A stretch of DNA of 64,000 nucleotides from Burkholderiaceae bacterium (GTDB lineage Bacteria > Pseudomonadota > Gammaproteobacteria > Burkholderiales > Burkholderiaceae_C): positions 372,001-436,000 of the forward strand of contig JACKLJ010000002.1 of NCBI GenBank assembly GCA_024235955.1, given 5' to 3'. Below the pieces are notes generated by a model that was not told where the DNA came from, did no database searches, and worked only from the letters and a program-made list of their open reading frames with translations. Shown here piece after piece: positions 49,485 to 57,541 of this stretch (its first letter is position 1; each line of letters starts with the position of its first letter). Both the position numbers and the translations under genes were made by a program.

Positions 49485-51200
49485 ATGCCACTTCCCCCCG
49501 CCCCCACCCGCCGTGCCAGCAGGCTGGCCGCCAAGGATTTCGAAGCCAAGGGTGGCGAACGCGCCCAGCCCAAGGCCGCCGCCCGCCCGCGGTCCGAACC
49601 TGAACCCGCCCGCGCCGCACCTTCGGTCGCGCTGCTGAGCCCCCCCCAGGCCCCTCGCGCAGCCGCCGTGCCACCCGTCGCCGAGGCCCGCGAGCGCACC
49701 GAGCGCCCGGAACTCGCGCTGGTGCCACCCGCGCCGGCCCCCGCCGCGGCCCGCGGCGGCGCGCGGCAGCGCAAGCGCGCGCCCAGCGGCCCGGCCAAAC
49801 TGTTCGTGCTCGACACCAACGTGCTGCTGCACGACCCGATGGCGCTGTTCCGCTTCGAGGAGCACGACATCTTCCTGCCGATGATCGTGCTGGAAGAGCT
49901 GGACGCGCACAAGAAGGGCATGACCGAAGTCGCCCGCAACGGCCGCCAGACCAGCCGCCTGCTCGACGCGCTGGCCGGCGTCAAGGGCGCCGACATGGCC
50001 AAGGGCCTGGCGCTCGAGTCCACCGGCCATGTGGAAGCCGGCGGCAAGCTGTACTTCCAGACCGAGCCGCTGGACGCCACCATGCCGGCCGCGCTGCCGC
50101 AGGGCAAGGCCGACAACCAGATCCTCGGCGTGGTCGCCGCGCTCGAGAAGCGCCAAGCGGCCGGCAAGGGCAAGGCCCCGGCGCGCCAGGTGGTGCTGGT
50201 GTCCAAGGACATCAACATGCGCGTCAAGGCACGCGCCCTGGGCCTGGCCGCCGAGGACTACGAGAACGACAAGACGCTGGAAGACGGCGACCTGCTCTAC
50301 ACCGGCAGCCTGGCCCTGCCGGCCGATTTCTGGACCCGCCAGAGCAAGACCGTCGAAAGCTGGCAGTCGGGCAGCCACACGTACTACCGCATCGGCGGGC
50401 CGATCGTGCCCAACCTGATGATCAACCAGTTCGTCTACTTCGAGGCGCCGGGCGAACCCAGCCTGTACGCCCGCGTGACCGAGATCCGCGACAAGACCGC
50501 GGTGCTCAAGACGCTGAAGGACTTCACCCACCTGAAGAACGGCGTCTGGGGCGTGACCGCGCGCAACCGCGAGCAGAACTTCGCCCTCAACCTGCTGATG
50601 GACCCGGAGGTCGACTTCGTCACCCTCACCGGCACGGCCGGTACCGGCAAGACGCTGCTGGCGCTGGCCTCGGGCCTGACCCAGGTGCTGGACGACCGCC
50701 GCTACACCGAGATCATCATGACCCGCGCCACCGTGAGCGTGGGCGAGGACATCGGCTTCCTGCCCGGCACCGAGGAAGAAAAGATGGGGCCCTGGATGGG
50801 CGCGCTGGACGACAACCTCGAGTTCCTGGCCAAGGGCGACGCCACCGGCGCCGGCGAATGGGGCCGCGCGGCCACCAACGAGCTGATCCGCAGCCGCATC
50901 AAGATCAAGAGCATGAACTTCATGCGCGGCCGCACCTTCATGAACAAGTGGGTCATCATCGACGAGGCGCAGAACCTCACGCCGAAGCAGATGAAGACCC
51001 TGATCACCCGCGCCGGCCCGGGTACCAAGATCATCTGCATGGGCAACCTGGCGCAGATCGACACGCCCTACCTCACCGAAGGCTCCTCCGGCCTGACCTA
51101 CGCAGTCGACCGCTTCAAGGGCTGGCCGCACGCGGGCCAGATCGCCCTGGCGCGCGGCGAGCGCTCCCGCCTGGCCGATTTCGCCAGCGAAGTGCTGTAG
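49485..51200 (+). CDS. PhoH-family ATPase with N-terminal PIN domain (PhoH2-like)
   Basis: 571 residues. The first ~100 residues are Ala/Pro/Arg-rich and disordered. A PIN ribonuclease-like domain follows (about 107-270): KLFVLDTNVLLHDPMALFRFEEHDIFLPMIVLEELDAH, with Asp residues for metal. The C-terminal PhoH ATPase has Walker A GTAGTGKTLLALA (about 383) and Walker B WVIIDEAQNLTPKQMKTLITRAG (about 487). PIN-PhoH proteins are thought to be RNA helicase/nucleases. ATG at 49485 is taken; a TTG further upstream is in frame. A strong terminator follows. Confidence 0.9.
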   Translation: MPLPPAPTRRASRLAAKDFEAKGGERAQPKAAARPRSEPEPARAAPSVALLSPPQAPRAAAVPPVAEARERTERPELALVPPAPAPAAARGGARQRKRAPSGPAKLFVLDTNVLLHDPMALFRFEEHDIFLPMIVLEELDAHKKGMTEVARNGRQTSRLLDALAGVKGADMAKGLALESTGHVEAGGKLYFQTEPLDATMPAALPQGKADNQILGVVAALEKRQAAGKGKAPARQVVLVSKDINMRVKARALGLAAEDYENDKTLEDGDLLYTGSLALPADFWTRQSKTVESWQSGSHTYYRIGGPIVPNLMINQFVYFEAPGEPSLYARVTEIRDKTAVLKTLKDFTHLKNGVWGVTARNREQNFALNLLMDPEVDFVTLTGTAGTGKTLLALASGLTQVLDDRRYTEIIMTRATVSVGEDIGFLPGTEEEKMGPWMGALDDNLEFLAKGDATGAGEWGRAATNELIRSRIKIKSMNFMRGRTFMNKWVIIDEAQNLTPKQMKTLITRAGPGTKIICMGNLAQIDTPYLTEGSSGLTYAVDRFKGWPHAGQIALARGERSRLADFASEVL

Positions 51201-51223
51201 GCAACAGCACTTCACGCCACCCG

Positions 51224-51250
51224 AAAAGCCGGCCCCGCGCCGGCTTTTTT
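51224..51250 (+). terminator. Rho-independent terminator of the PhoH gene
   Basis: AAAAGCCGGC (51224-51233), loop of 5, GCCGGCTTTT (51239-51248), then TT. It lies 23 bases after the stop and separates phoH from the cys operon. Confidence 0.92.
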
Positions 51251-51356
51251 CTTGTGGCGCAGCCGGGTCCGCGCCGATGACCGGTCTTCCGCGTGGAAAC
51301 CGAACGCACGCCGACGGCCGCTGATCTGCCCTTATTCCGCGTCGGCATATAAGAAC

Positions 51357-51398
51357 AACAAACTATTGGTTTGTTTTGGCATAAGCCCCCGGTACATT
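51357..51398 (+). promoter_or_regulatory. Promoter of the sulfate-assimilation operon with CysB-like site
   Basis: TTGTTT (51371-51376), 16-base spacer, TACATT (51393-51398) form a -35/-10 pair. Over and just before the -35 lies the inverted repeat AACAAAC-TATTG-GTTTGTT (51357-51375), flanked by ATAAG direct repeats (about 51349 and 51381). A/T-rich sites of this kind before cys genes are usually bound by the LysR-type activator CysB. The predicted start near 51405 makes ATG 51456 a better translation start than 51414. Confidence 0.6.
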
Positions 51399-51455
51399 GC
51401 CGCCTGACCTGAAATGGCCCGCAAGGCTGTTCCAACGATCCAGCAGCAAGACACG

Positions 51456-53264
<1,809 letters not shown>

Positions 53265-53293
53265 ACCACCGCCCGAAGCACCCGGAAATGACT

Positions 53294-53719
53294 ATGAAAA
53301 TAATAGCTGCCTGCGCCCGCTACACAACGCCTGACGACCTGAAAAGCCTGCAAATCGCCAACGACGCCGATCTGGCCGCGCTGGCGGCCGAAGGCGCGTT
53401 CGACGGCGTCGAGCGCATCGAACTGCAGTTCCCAAAATTCACCGACGGCCGTGCCTTCAGCCAGGCCGTGCTGCTGCGGCGGCGCCACGGCTTCACCGGC
53501 GACCTCCGCGCCACCGGCGACGTGCTGATCGACCAGCTGGTGCAGATGGCGCGCAGCGGCTTCACCAGCGCCGTGCTGGCCGAAGGCGTGAACGCCGCCG
53601 CCGCCGAGCGCCAGTTCGCCCGCTTTGCCGGCTTCTACCAGGGCGACGCGCTGGAGCCGCGCCCGCTCTTTGCACGCCAGCCATCCGAAGCCACCCACGA
53701 CCACCGGGAAGCCGCATGA
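53294..53719 (+). CDS. DUF934 family protein, shortened N-terminus
   Basis: Small cytoplasmic protein of the sulfite reductase operon, 141 residues. The C-terminal two thirds are typical DUF934: ELQFPKFTDGRAFSQAVLLRRRHGFTGDLRATGDVLIDQLVQMARSGF and FARFAGFYQGDA. The start (MKIIAACARYTTPDD) is instead coded by a piece identical in its first ~20 bases to family B repeats, and the usual N-terminal strand is missing. GGAA precedes ATG 53294; ATG 53288 is also possible. It overlaps cysH by four bases. Function of DUF934 is unknown but always tied to sulfite reductase. Confidence 0.82.
   Translation: MKIIAACARYTTPDDLKSLQIANDADLAALAAEGAFDGVERIELQFPKFTDGRAFSQAVLLRRRHGFTGDLRATGDVLIDQLVQMARSGFTSAVLAEGVNAAAAERQFARFAGFYQGDALEPRPLFARQPSEATHDHREAA
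53298..53322 (+). repeat. Family B core inside the start of the DUF934 gene
   Basis: AATAGCTGCCTGCGCCCGCT matches the family B core at 19 of 20 positions, in the same orientation as copies at 26201 and 43377. It codes for about residues 2-9 of the DUF934 protein. Confidence 0.7.
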
Positions 53720-54531
53720 GCCAGACCCCATCCACCGCAGCGGCTCAGGGCGCCGTCAGCTTCATCGGCGGCGAGGCGCCGCGCGCCTCGGCCATCGAGC
53801 TGTACCCCCGGCCCTCGCCCGGCTTCGCCACCAAGCTGCACGAAACCGTGGTCACGCTGCTCAAGGCCGCCGCCACCGGCCCCGTCACGCAGGCCAGCAG
53901 CCTGGGCGCGGAAGACATGGTGCTCACCCACCTGATCAACCAGCACCGCCTGCCGATCGAGGTCTTCGTGCTCGACACCGGCGCGCTGCACGCCGAGACG
54001 CTGGCGCTGCTGGAGCAGCTCAGGGACCAGCAGGCCGCGCACCCACACGCGCCGCTCACCGTCTACCGGCCGGTGCAGGAGGCAGTGGTGCAGTTCGTCG
54101 GCCGCGAGGGCCGCGACGCCATGTACCGCAGCATCGAGCTGCGCAAGGCCTGCTGCAACATCCGCAAGATGGAGCCGCTGGCCCGCGCGCTGGACGGCAA
54201 GAAGGCCTGGGTCACCGGCCTGCGGCGCGAGCAGTCTGGCGCCCGTGCCGAGGTGCCGCTGGTCGACCGCTCTGAATTCGAGAGCAAGGAGCGGCTCAAA
54301 TACAACCCGCTGGCCGACTGGAGCTGGGGCGACGTGTGGCACTACATCGCCACCCAGGGCGTGCCCTACAACCCGCTGCACGACCGCTTCTACCCCAGCA
54401 TCGGCTGCGAACCCTGCACCCGCGCCATCACCCTGGGCGAGGACTTCCGCGCCGGCCGCTGGTGGTGGGAAGACGAAGCCGCCAAGGAATGCGGCCTGCA
54501 TGTCCAACCCAAAGAAGGAGTCGCGGCATGA
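53716..54531 (+). CDS. cysH: Assimilatory adenylyl-sulfate (APS) reductase, iron-sulfur type
   Basis: Reduces APS to sulfite with thioredoxin. 271 residues with the PP-loop/PAPS reductase fold: SSLGAEDMVLTHLI, VFVLDTGALHAETL. Two Cys motifs, KACCNIRKMEP (CC at about 145-146) and IGCEPCTRA (about 231-234), bind a [4Fe-4S] cluster; they mark the APS-using type rather than the PAPS-using E. coli type. KECGLH near the C-terminus carries the catalytic Cys. The absence of a cysC kinase in the operon agrees. ATGA overlaps link it to both neighbours. Confidence 0.95.
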   Translation: MSQTPSTAAAQGAVSFIGGEAPRASAIELYPRPSPGFATKLHETVVTLLKAAATGPVTQASSLGAEDMVLTHLINQHRLPIEVFVLDTGALHAETLALLEQLRDQQAAHPHAPLTVYRPVQEAVVQFVGREGRDAMYRSIELRKACCNIRKMEPLARALDGKKAWVTGLRREQSGARAEVPLVDRSEFESKERLKYNPLADWSWGDVWHYIATQGVPYNPLHDRFYPSIGCEPCTRAITLGEDFRAGRWWWEDEAAKECGLHVQPKEGVAA

Positions 54532-55481
54532 ACGCGCGCACCGAACCCCAGCTGCTGCGCGCCGCCGCCGAGGCGCCGCACCACCTCAGCAACGCCCACC
54601 TCGACGCGCTGGAAGAGGAAACCATCTTCATCCTGCGCGAGGTGGCGGCCGCCTTCGAGCGCCCGGCGCTGCTGTTCTCCGGCGGCAAGGATTCGCTGGT
54701 GCTGCTCAAGTGCGCCGAGAAGGCCTTTGGCGCCGGCCGCATCCCCTGCCCGCTGCTGATGATCGACACCGGCCACAACTTCCCCGAGGTGACCGATTTC
54801 CGCGACCAGCGCGCCGCCGAGCTGCAGGCCGAGCTGATCGTGCGCAGCGTGGAAGACTCCATGGCGCGCGGCACCGTGCGACTGGCGCACCCGGGCGAAA
54901 GCCGCAACGCGCACCAGTCGGTCACGCTGCTGGAGGCCATCGAGGAGTTCCGCTTCGACGCGCTGATCGGCGGCGCCCGCCGCGACGAGGAAAAGGCGCG
55001 CGCCAAGGAGCGCATCTTCAGCCACCGCGACAGCTTCGGCCAGTGGCAACCCAAGGCGCAGCGCCCCGAGCTGTGGACGCTGTTCAACACGCGCCTGGCG
55101 CCGGGCGAGCACTTTCGCGTGTTCCCGATCAGCAACTGGACCGAGCTGGACGTGTGGCAGTACATCGAGCGCGAGCGCATCGGCCTGCCCGCCCTCTACT
55201 ACGCCCACCAGCGCGAAGTGGTGGAGCGCCGCGGCCTGCTGGTGCCCGTGACACCGCTCACGCCGCCGAAAGACGGCGAAACCGTGCAGACCCGCACCGT
55301 GCGCTTCCGCACCGTGGGCGACATCACCTGCACCTGCCCGGTGGCCAGCCTGGCGGCCACGCCCGGCGAGATCGTGATCGAGACCCTGGCCGCCGACGTG
55401 AGCGAGCGCGGCGCCACCCGCATGGACGACAAGACCAGCGACGCCTCGATGGAAAAGCGCAAGAAGGACGGGTACTTCTGA
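54528..55481 (+). CDS. cysD: Sulfate adenylyltransferase subunit 2
   Basis: Small catalytic subunit of ATP sulfurylase, making APS from sulfate and ATP. 317 residues. The PP-loop is ALLFSGGKDSLVLLKCAEKA (about 42-61); GGARRDEEKARAKERIFSHRD, PISNWTELDVWQYIERE and the C-terminal TSDASMEKRKKDGYF are family hallmarks. It starts inside the end of cysH (ATGA) and is followed by cysN after 119 bases containing a GC-rich repeat. Confidence 0.97.
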   Translation: MNARTEPQLLRAAAEAPHHLSNAHLDALEEETIFILREVAAAFERPALLFSGGKDSLVLLKCAEKAFGAGRIPCPLLMIDTGHNFPEVTDFRDQRAAELQAELIVRSVEDSMARGTVRLAHPGESRNAHQSVTLLEAIEEFRFDALIGGARRDEEKARAKERIFSHRDSFGQWQPKAQRPELWTLFNTRLAPGEHFRVFPISNWTELDVWQYIERERIGLPALYYAHQREVVERRGLLVPVTPLTPPKDGETVQTRTVRFRTVGDITCTCPVASLAATPGEIVIETLAADVSERGATRMDDKTSDASMEKRKKDGYF

Positions 55482-55487
55482 TCCCCC

Positions 55488-55575
55488 TGAGCCGCCCGCG
55501 GCGTCATCCCCCTGCGGGGGACAGCGCGGCGGCCCGGCAAGCCGGCGCCGCGCGCCCCGAGCGGCGGCGGTGCCT
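55488..55575. repeat. GC-rich hairpin repeat between cysD and cysN
   Basis: Holds CCCCCTGCGGGGG and GGCGGCCCGGCAAGCCGGCGCCG hairpins in the same order as family A elements (C/G run hairpin followed by CGGCCCGGC), but more diverged. It fills the unusually long space between cysD and cysN. Confidence 0.6.
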
Positions 55576-55600
55576 CGCACCAGCCTTGTAAGTGACGAAC

Positions 55601-57067
55601 ATGACGACTACCGAATTGATAGCTGACCACGCCCGCCAGGAGCAGGCTGAAGACGCCAAAGACACCCAGGCCGCGCTGCGCTTCATCACCTGCGGCAGCG
55701 TGGACGACGGCAAGAGCACGCTGATCGGCCGCCTGCTGGTGGACAGCCGTGCGGTGCTGCAGGACCACCTGGCCGGCGTCACCCGCGCGGGCGAGGCCGA
55801 TCTGGCGCTGCTCACCGACGGCCTGCAGGCCGAACGCGAGCAGGGCATCACCATCGACGTGGCCTACCGCTACTTCAGCACCGAGGCGCGCAAGTTCATC
55901 ATCGGCGACGCGCCGGGCCACGAGCAGTACACGCGCAACATGGTCACCGCCGCCAGCAACGCCGACGCTGCCTTGGTGCTGGTCGACGCCACCAAGCTCG
56001 ACTGGCGGGACGCCGCGCTGAAGCTGCTGCCGCAGACGCGCCGCCACTCGCTGCTGCTCGGCCTGCTGCGCGTGCCCTCCATCGTGTTCGCCGTCAACAA
56101 GCTAGACGCCGTGGCCGACCCGGCCCTGGCCTTCCGCCACATCAGCGGCGCGCTGCAGGCCTTCGCGCGCGAAGCCGGCATCCAGCCCGCGGCCACCGTG
56201 CCGATCTCGGCGCTCAAGGGCTGGAACGTGGTGGACTTCGGGCACGAACAGGCCGGCTGGTGCGACTACGTCGGCCCGACCCTGCTGGAACTGCTGGAGC
56301 GCCTGCCGGTCACGCCGGCCGAGCGCGCACTGCCCGCGGCCTTTCCGGTGCAATGGGTCGAGAAACCCGCCCCCACGCTCCCCGCTTCGCGTGGTTCGCT
56401 GCCCCCCGAGGGGGCCACGGCTGCGCTTGGGAGCGGCCCGGCGCTGCAGCCGTTCTCATCCAGCGAAACCTCGCAGGGCCGCCGCGTGTTCTGGGGCCGT
56501 GTGGCCGCCGGCGAACTGGCACCCGGCGCCGCCGTGCAGGTGCTGCCCGGCGGCCAGCAGGCGGTGGTGGCGCAGGTGCTGGACCATGCGCGCCGCCCGC
56601 AGCAGGTGGGCGCGGGGCACAGCGCGGGCATCGTGCTGGACCGCGAGGTGGACATCTCGCGCGGCGACTGGATCGTGGCCGCCCCGAGCCCGGCGACCAC
56701 GCCCCCCGCGGCCGAAGACGACTTCGACACCCCCGCCGCCGAGGCCGCCTGGCCCACCACGCGCGAGCTGGCCGCCACCGTCGCCTGGCTGGACGACGAG
56801 CCGCTGGTGGCTGGCCGCGTGTACTGGGCGCTGCACGGCCACCGCTGGGTCAAGGCCAAGGTGAAGCGCATCGTCGAGCGGCTGGACATCCACTCCCTGG
56901 CGCGCGAAGCCGCCAGCCAGCTGGAGGCCAACGCCATCGGCCACGTCGAGCTGCTGCTGCAGGAGCCCATCCCGGCGGCGCCCTTCAGCCGCAGCCGCGT
57001 GCTCGGCTCGCTGATCCTGGTCGACACCGCCAGCCACAAGACCGCCGGCGCCGTGCTGGTGCGCTGA
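55601..57067 (+). CDS. cysN: Sulfate adenylyltransferase subunit 1 with an in-frame repeat insertion
   Basis: GTPase subunit of ATP sulfurylase, about 488 residues (an upstream GTG at 55592 adds three). Elongation-factor-like G domain: GSVDDGKSTLIGRLLVDSRAV (P-loop), AEREQGITIDVAYRYF (switch), DAPGHEQY, NKLDAV; then beta-barrel domains with VFWGRVAAGELAPG, EVDISRGDWIV and GHVELLLQEPI. Between FPVQWVEKP and SSSETSQGRRVFWGRV there are about 26 residues (PTLPASRGSLPPEGATAALG...) coded by a family A repeat, in a loop between the G domain and the first barrel. There is no CysC fusion. The N-terminal LIADHARQEQAE resembles a family B translation. Confidence 0.93.
   Translation: MTTTELIADHARQEQAEDAKDTQAALRFITCGSVDDGKSTLIGRLLVDSRAVLQDHLAGVTRAGEADLALLTDGLQAEREQGITIDVAYRYFSTEARKFIIGDAPGHEQYTRNMVTAASNADAALVLVDATKLDWRDAALKLLPQTRRHSLLLGLLRVPSIVFAVNKLDAVADPALAFRHISGALQAFAREAGIQPAATVPISALKGWNVVDFGHEQAGWCDYVGPTLLELLERLPVTPAERALPAAFPVQWVEKPAPTLPASRGSLPPEGATAALGSGPALQPFSSSETSQGRRVFWGRVAAGELAPGAAVQVLPGGQQAVVAQVLDHARRPQQVGAGHSAGIVLDREVDISRGDWIVAAPSPATTPPAAEDDFDTPAAEAAWPTTRELAATVAWLDDEPLVAGRVYWALHGHRWVKAKVKRIVERLDIHSLAREAASQLEANAIGHVELLLQEPIPAAPFSRSRVLGSLILVDTASHKTAGAVLVR
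55612..55636 (+). repeat. Possible family B core at the start of cysN
   Basis: TTGATAGCTG then CGCCCGCCA separated by four changed bases, in the same order and spacing as family B copies (TTGATAGCTGCCTGCGCCCG...). It would code for the segment LIADHARQ. The match is partial. Confidence 0.45.
56371..56446 (+). repeat. Family A repeat inside cysN
   Basis: About 76 bases beginning CCCCACGCTCCCCGCTTCGC and ending near CTTGGGAGCGGCCCGGCGCT, nearly identical over 40 bases to the minus-strand reading of the tandem pair at 16729-16890. It has four C residues where those copies have five (CTCCCCCGC). It is open in the cysN frame. Confidence 0.85.
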
Positions 57068-57193
57068 CCCCGTCGCAGCGACCGGGTGGCGCGCCCCGCG
57101 CACCGCCGGGCGCGCTTGCCGCAGCCCGGCCGGTGCGGCAAGCAGCTTGCGCCGCTGTTCAGGATTCATACCGAATCGCGTTCATTCTGCGAG

Positions 57194-57257
57194 AACCGTT
57201 CGGGCTGAGCTTGTCGAAGCCTCACGCGACGCTTCGACAGGCTCAGCGCGAACGGTT
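57194..57257. repeat. 64-bp inverted-repeat element downstream of cysN
   Basis: AACCGTTCG-GGCTGAGC-TTGTCGAAGC pairs with GCTTCGACAGGCTCAGCGCGAACGGTT shortened here to its arms at 57194-57220 and 57231-57257, with about ten bases between. Sequences of this kind (GTTCG...GCTGAGC...GTCGAAGC) are widespread palindromic repeats in proteobacteria. It could act as a transcription stop or mRNA-stabilising hairpin after the cys operon. Confidence 0.75.
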
Positions 57258-57291
57258 TGATATTTTTGAAAGCGAAGTCGCATCAATGCAA

Positions 57292-57340
57292 AATCGGGCT
57301 CCGGCCCTTTCATGACGGGCGCAGACAGCTATTGTCTTGA
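57292..57340 (-). repeat. Family B dispersed repeat
   Basis: AAATCGGGCTCCGGCCCTTT then GACGGGCGCAGACAGCTAT: reverse-orientation copy between cysN and the P-type ATPase gene, followed by a second TAGCTAT. Confidence 0.75.
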
Positions 57341-57431
57341 TAGCTATCTGCATCTCATCCATATCTCTTTCCGCACCTGCGCACCTACACCCCGTGTCAC
57401 GTCCTGGGCGAGCGAGCCACCCCCCGCCAAC

Positions 57432-57445
57432 TTGATCCTGGTCAA
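57432..57445. promoter_or_regulatory. FNR/Anr-like box upstream of the P-type ATPase
   Basis: TTGAT-CCTG-GTCAA matches the FNR/Anr consensus TTGAT-N4-ATCAA at nine of ten positions. It lies 97 bases before the ATPase start, a distance that allows a class II FNR promoter. It suggests oxygen-limited expression. No strong -10 is seen at the expected position. Confidence 0.5.
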
Positions 57446-57541
57446 CGCCCGCGCCTGCCGCATGGCATCGACGTGAACCCACGGCAGGCGCGCTGATCGC
57501 ACAATGGGAACAGCCCCTGACCACCGGAGTTTTCCCAGCGC

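Noticed and set aside
57194..57257. Insertion sequence end
   Set aside because: No transposase frame or target duplication is visible nearby; the sequence matches a palindromic intergenic repeat layout.
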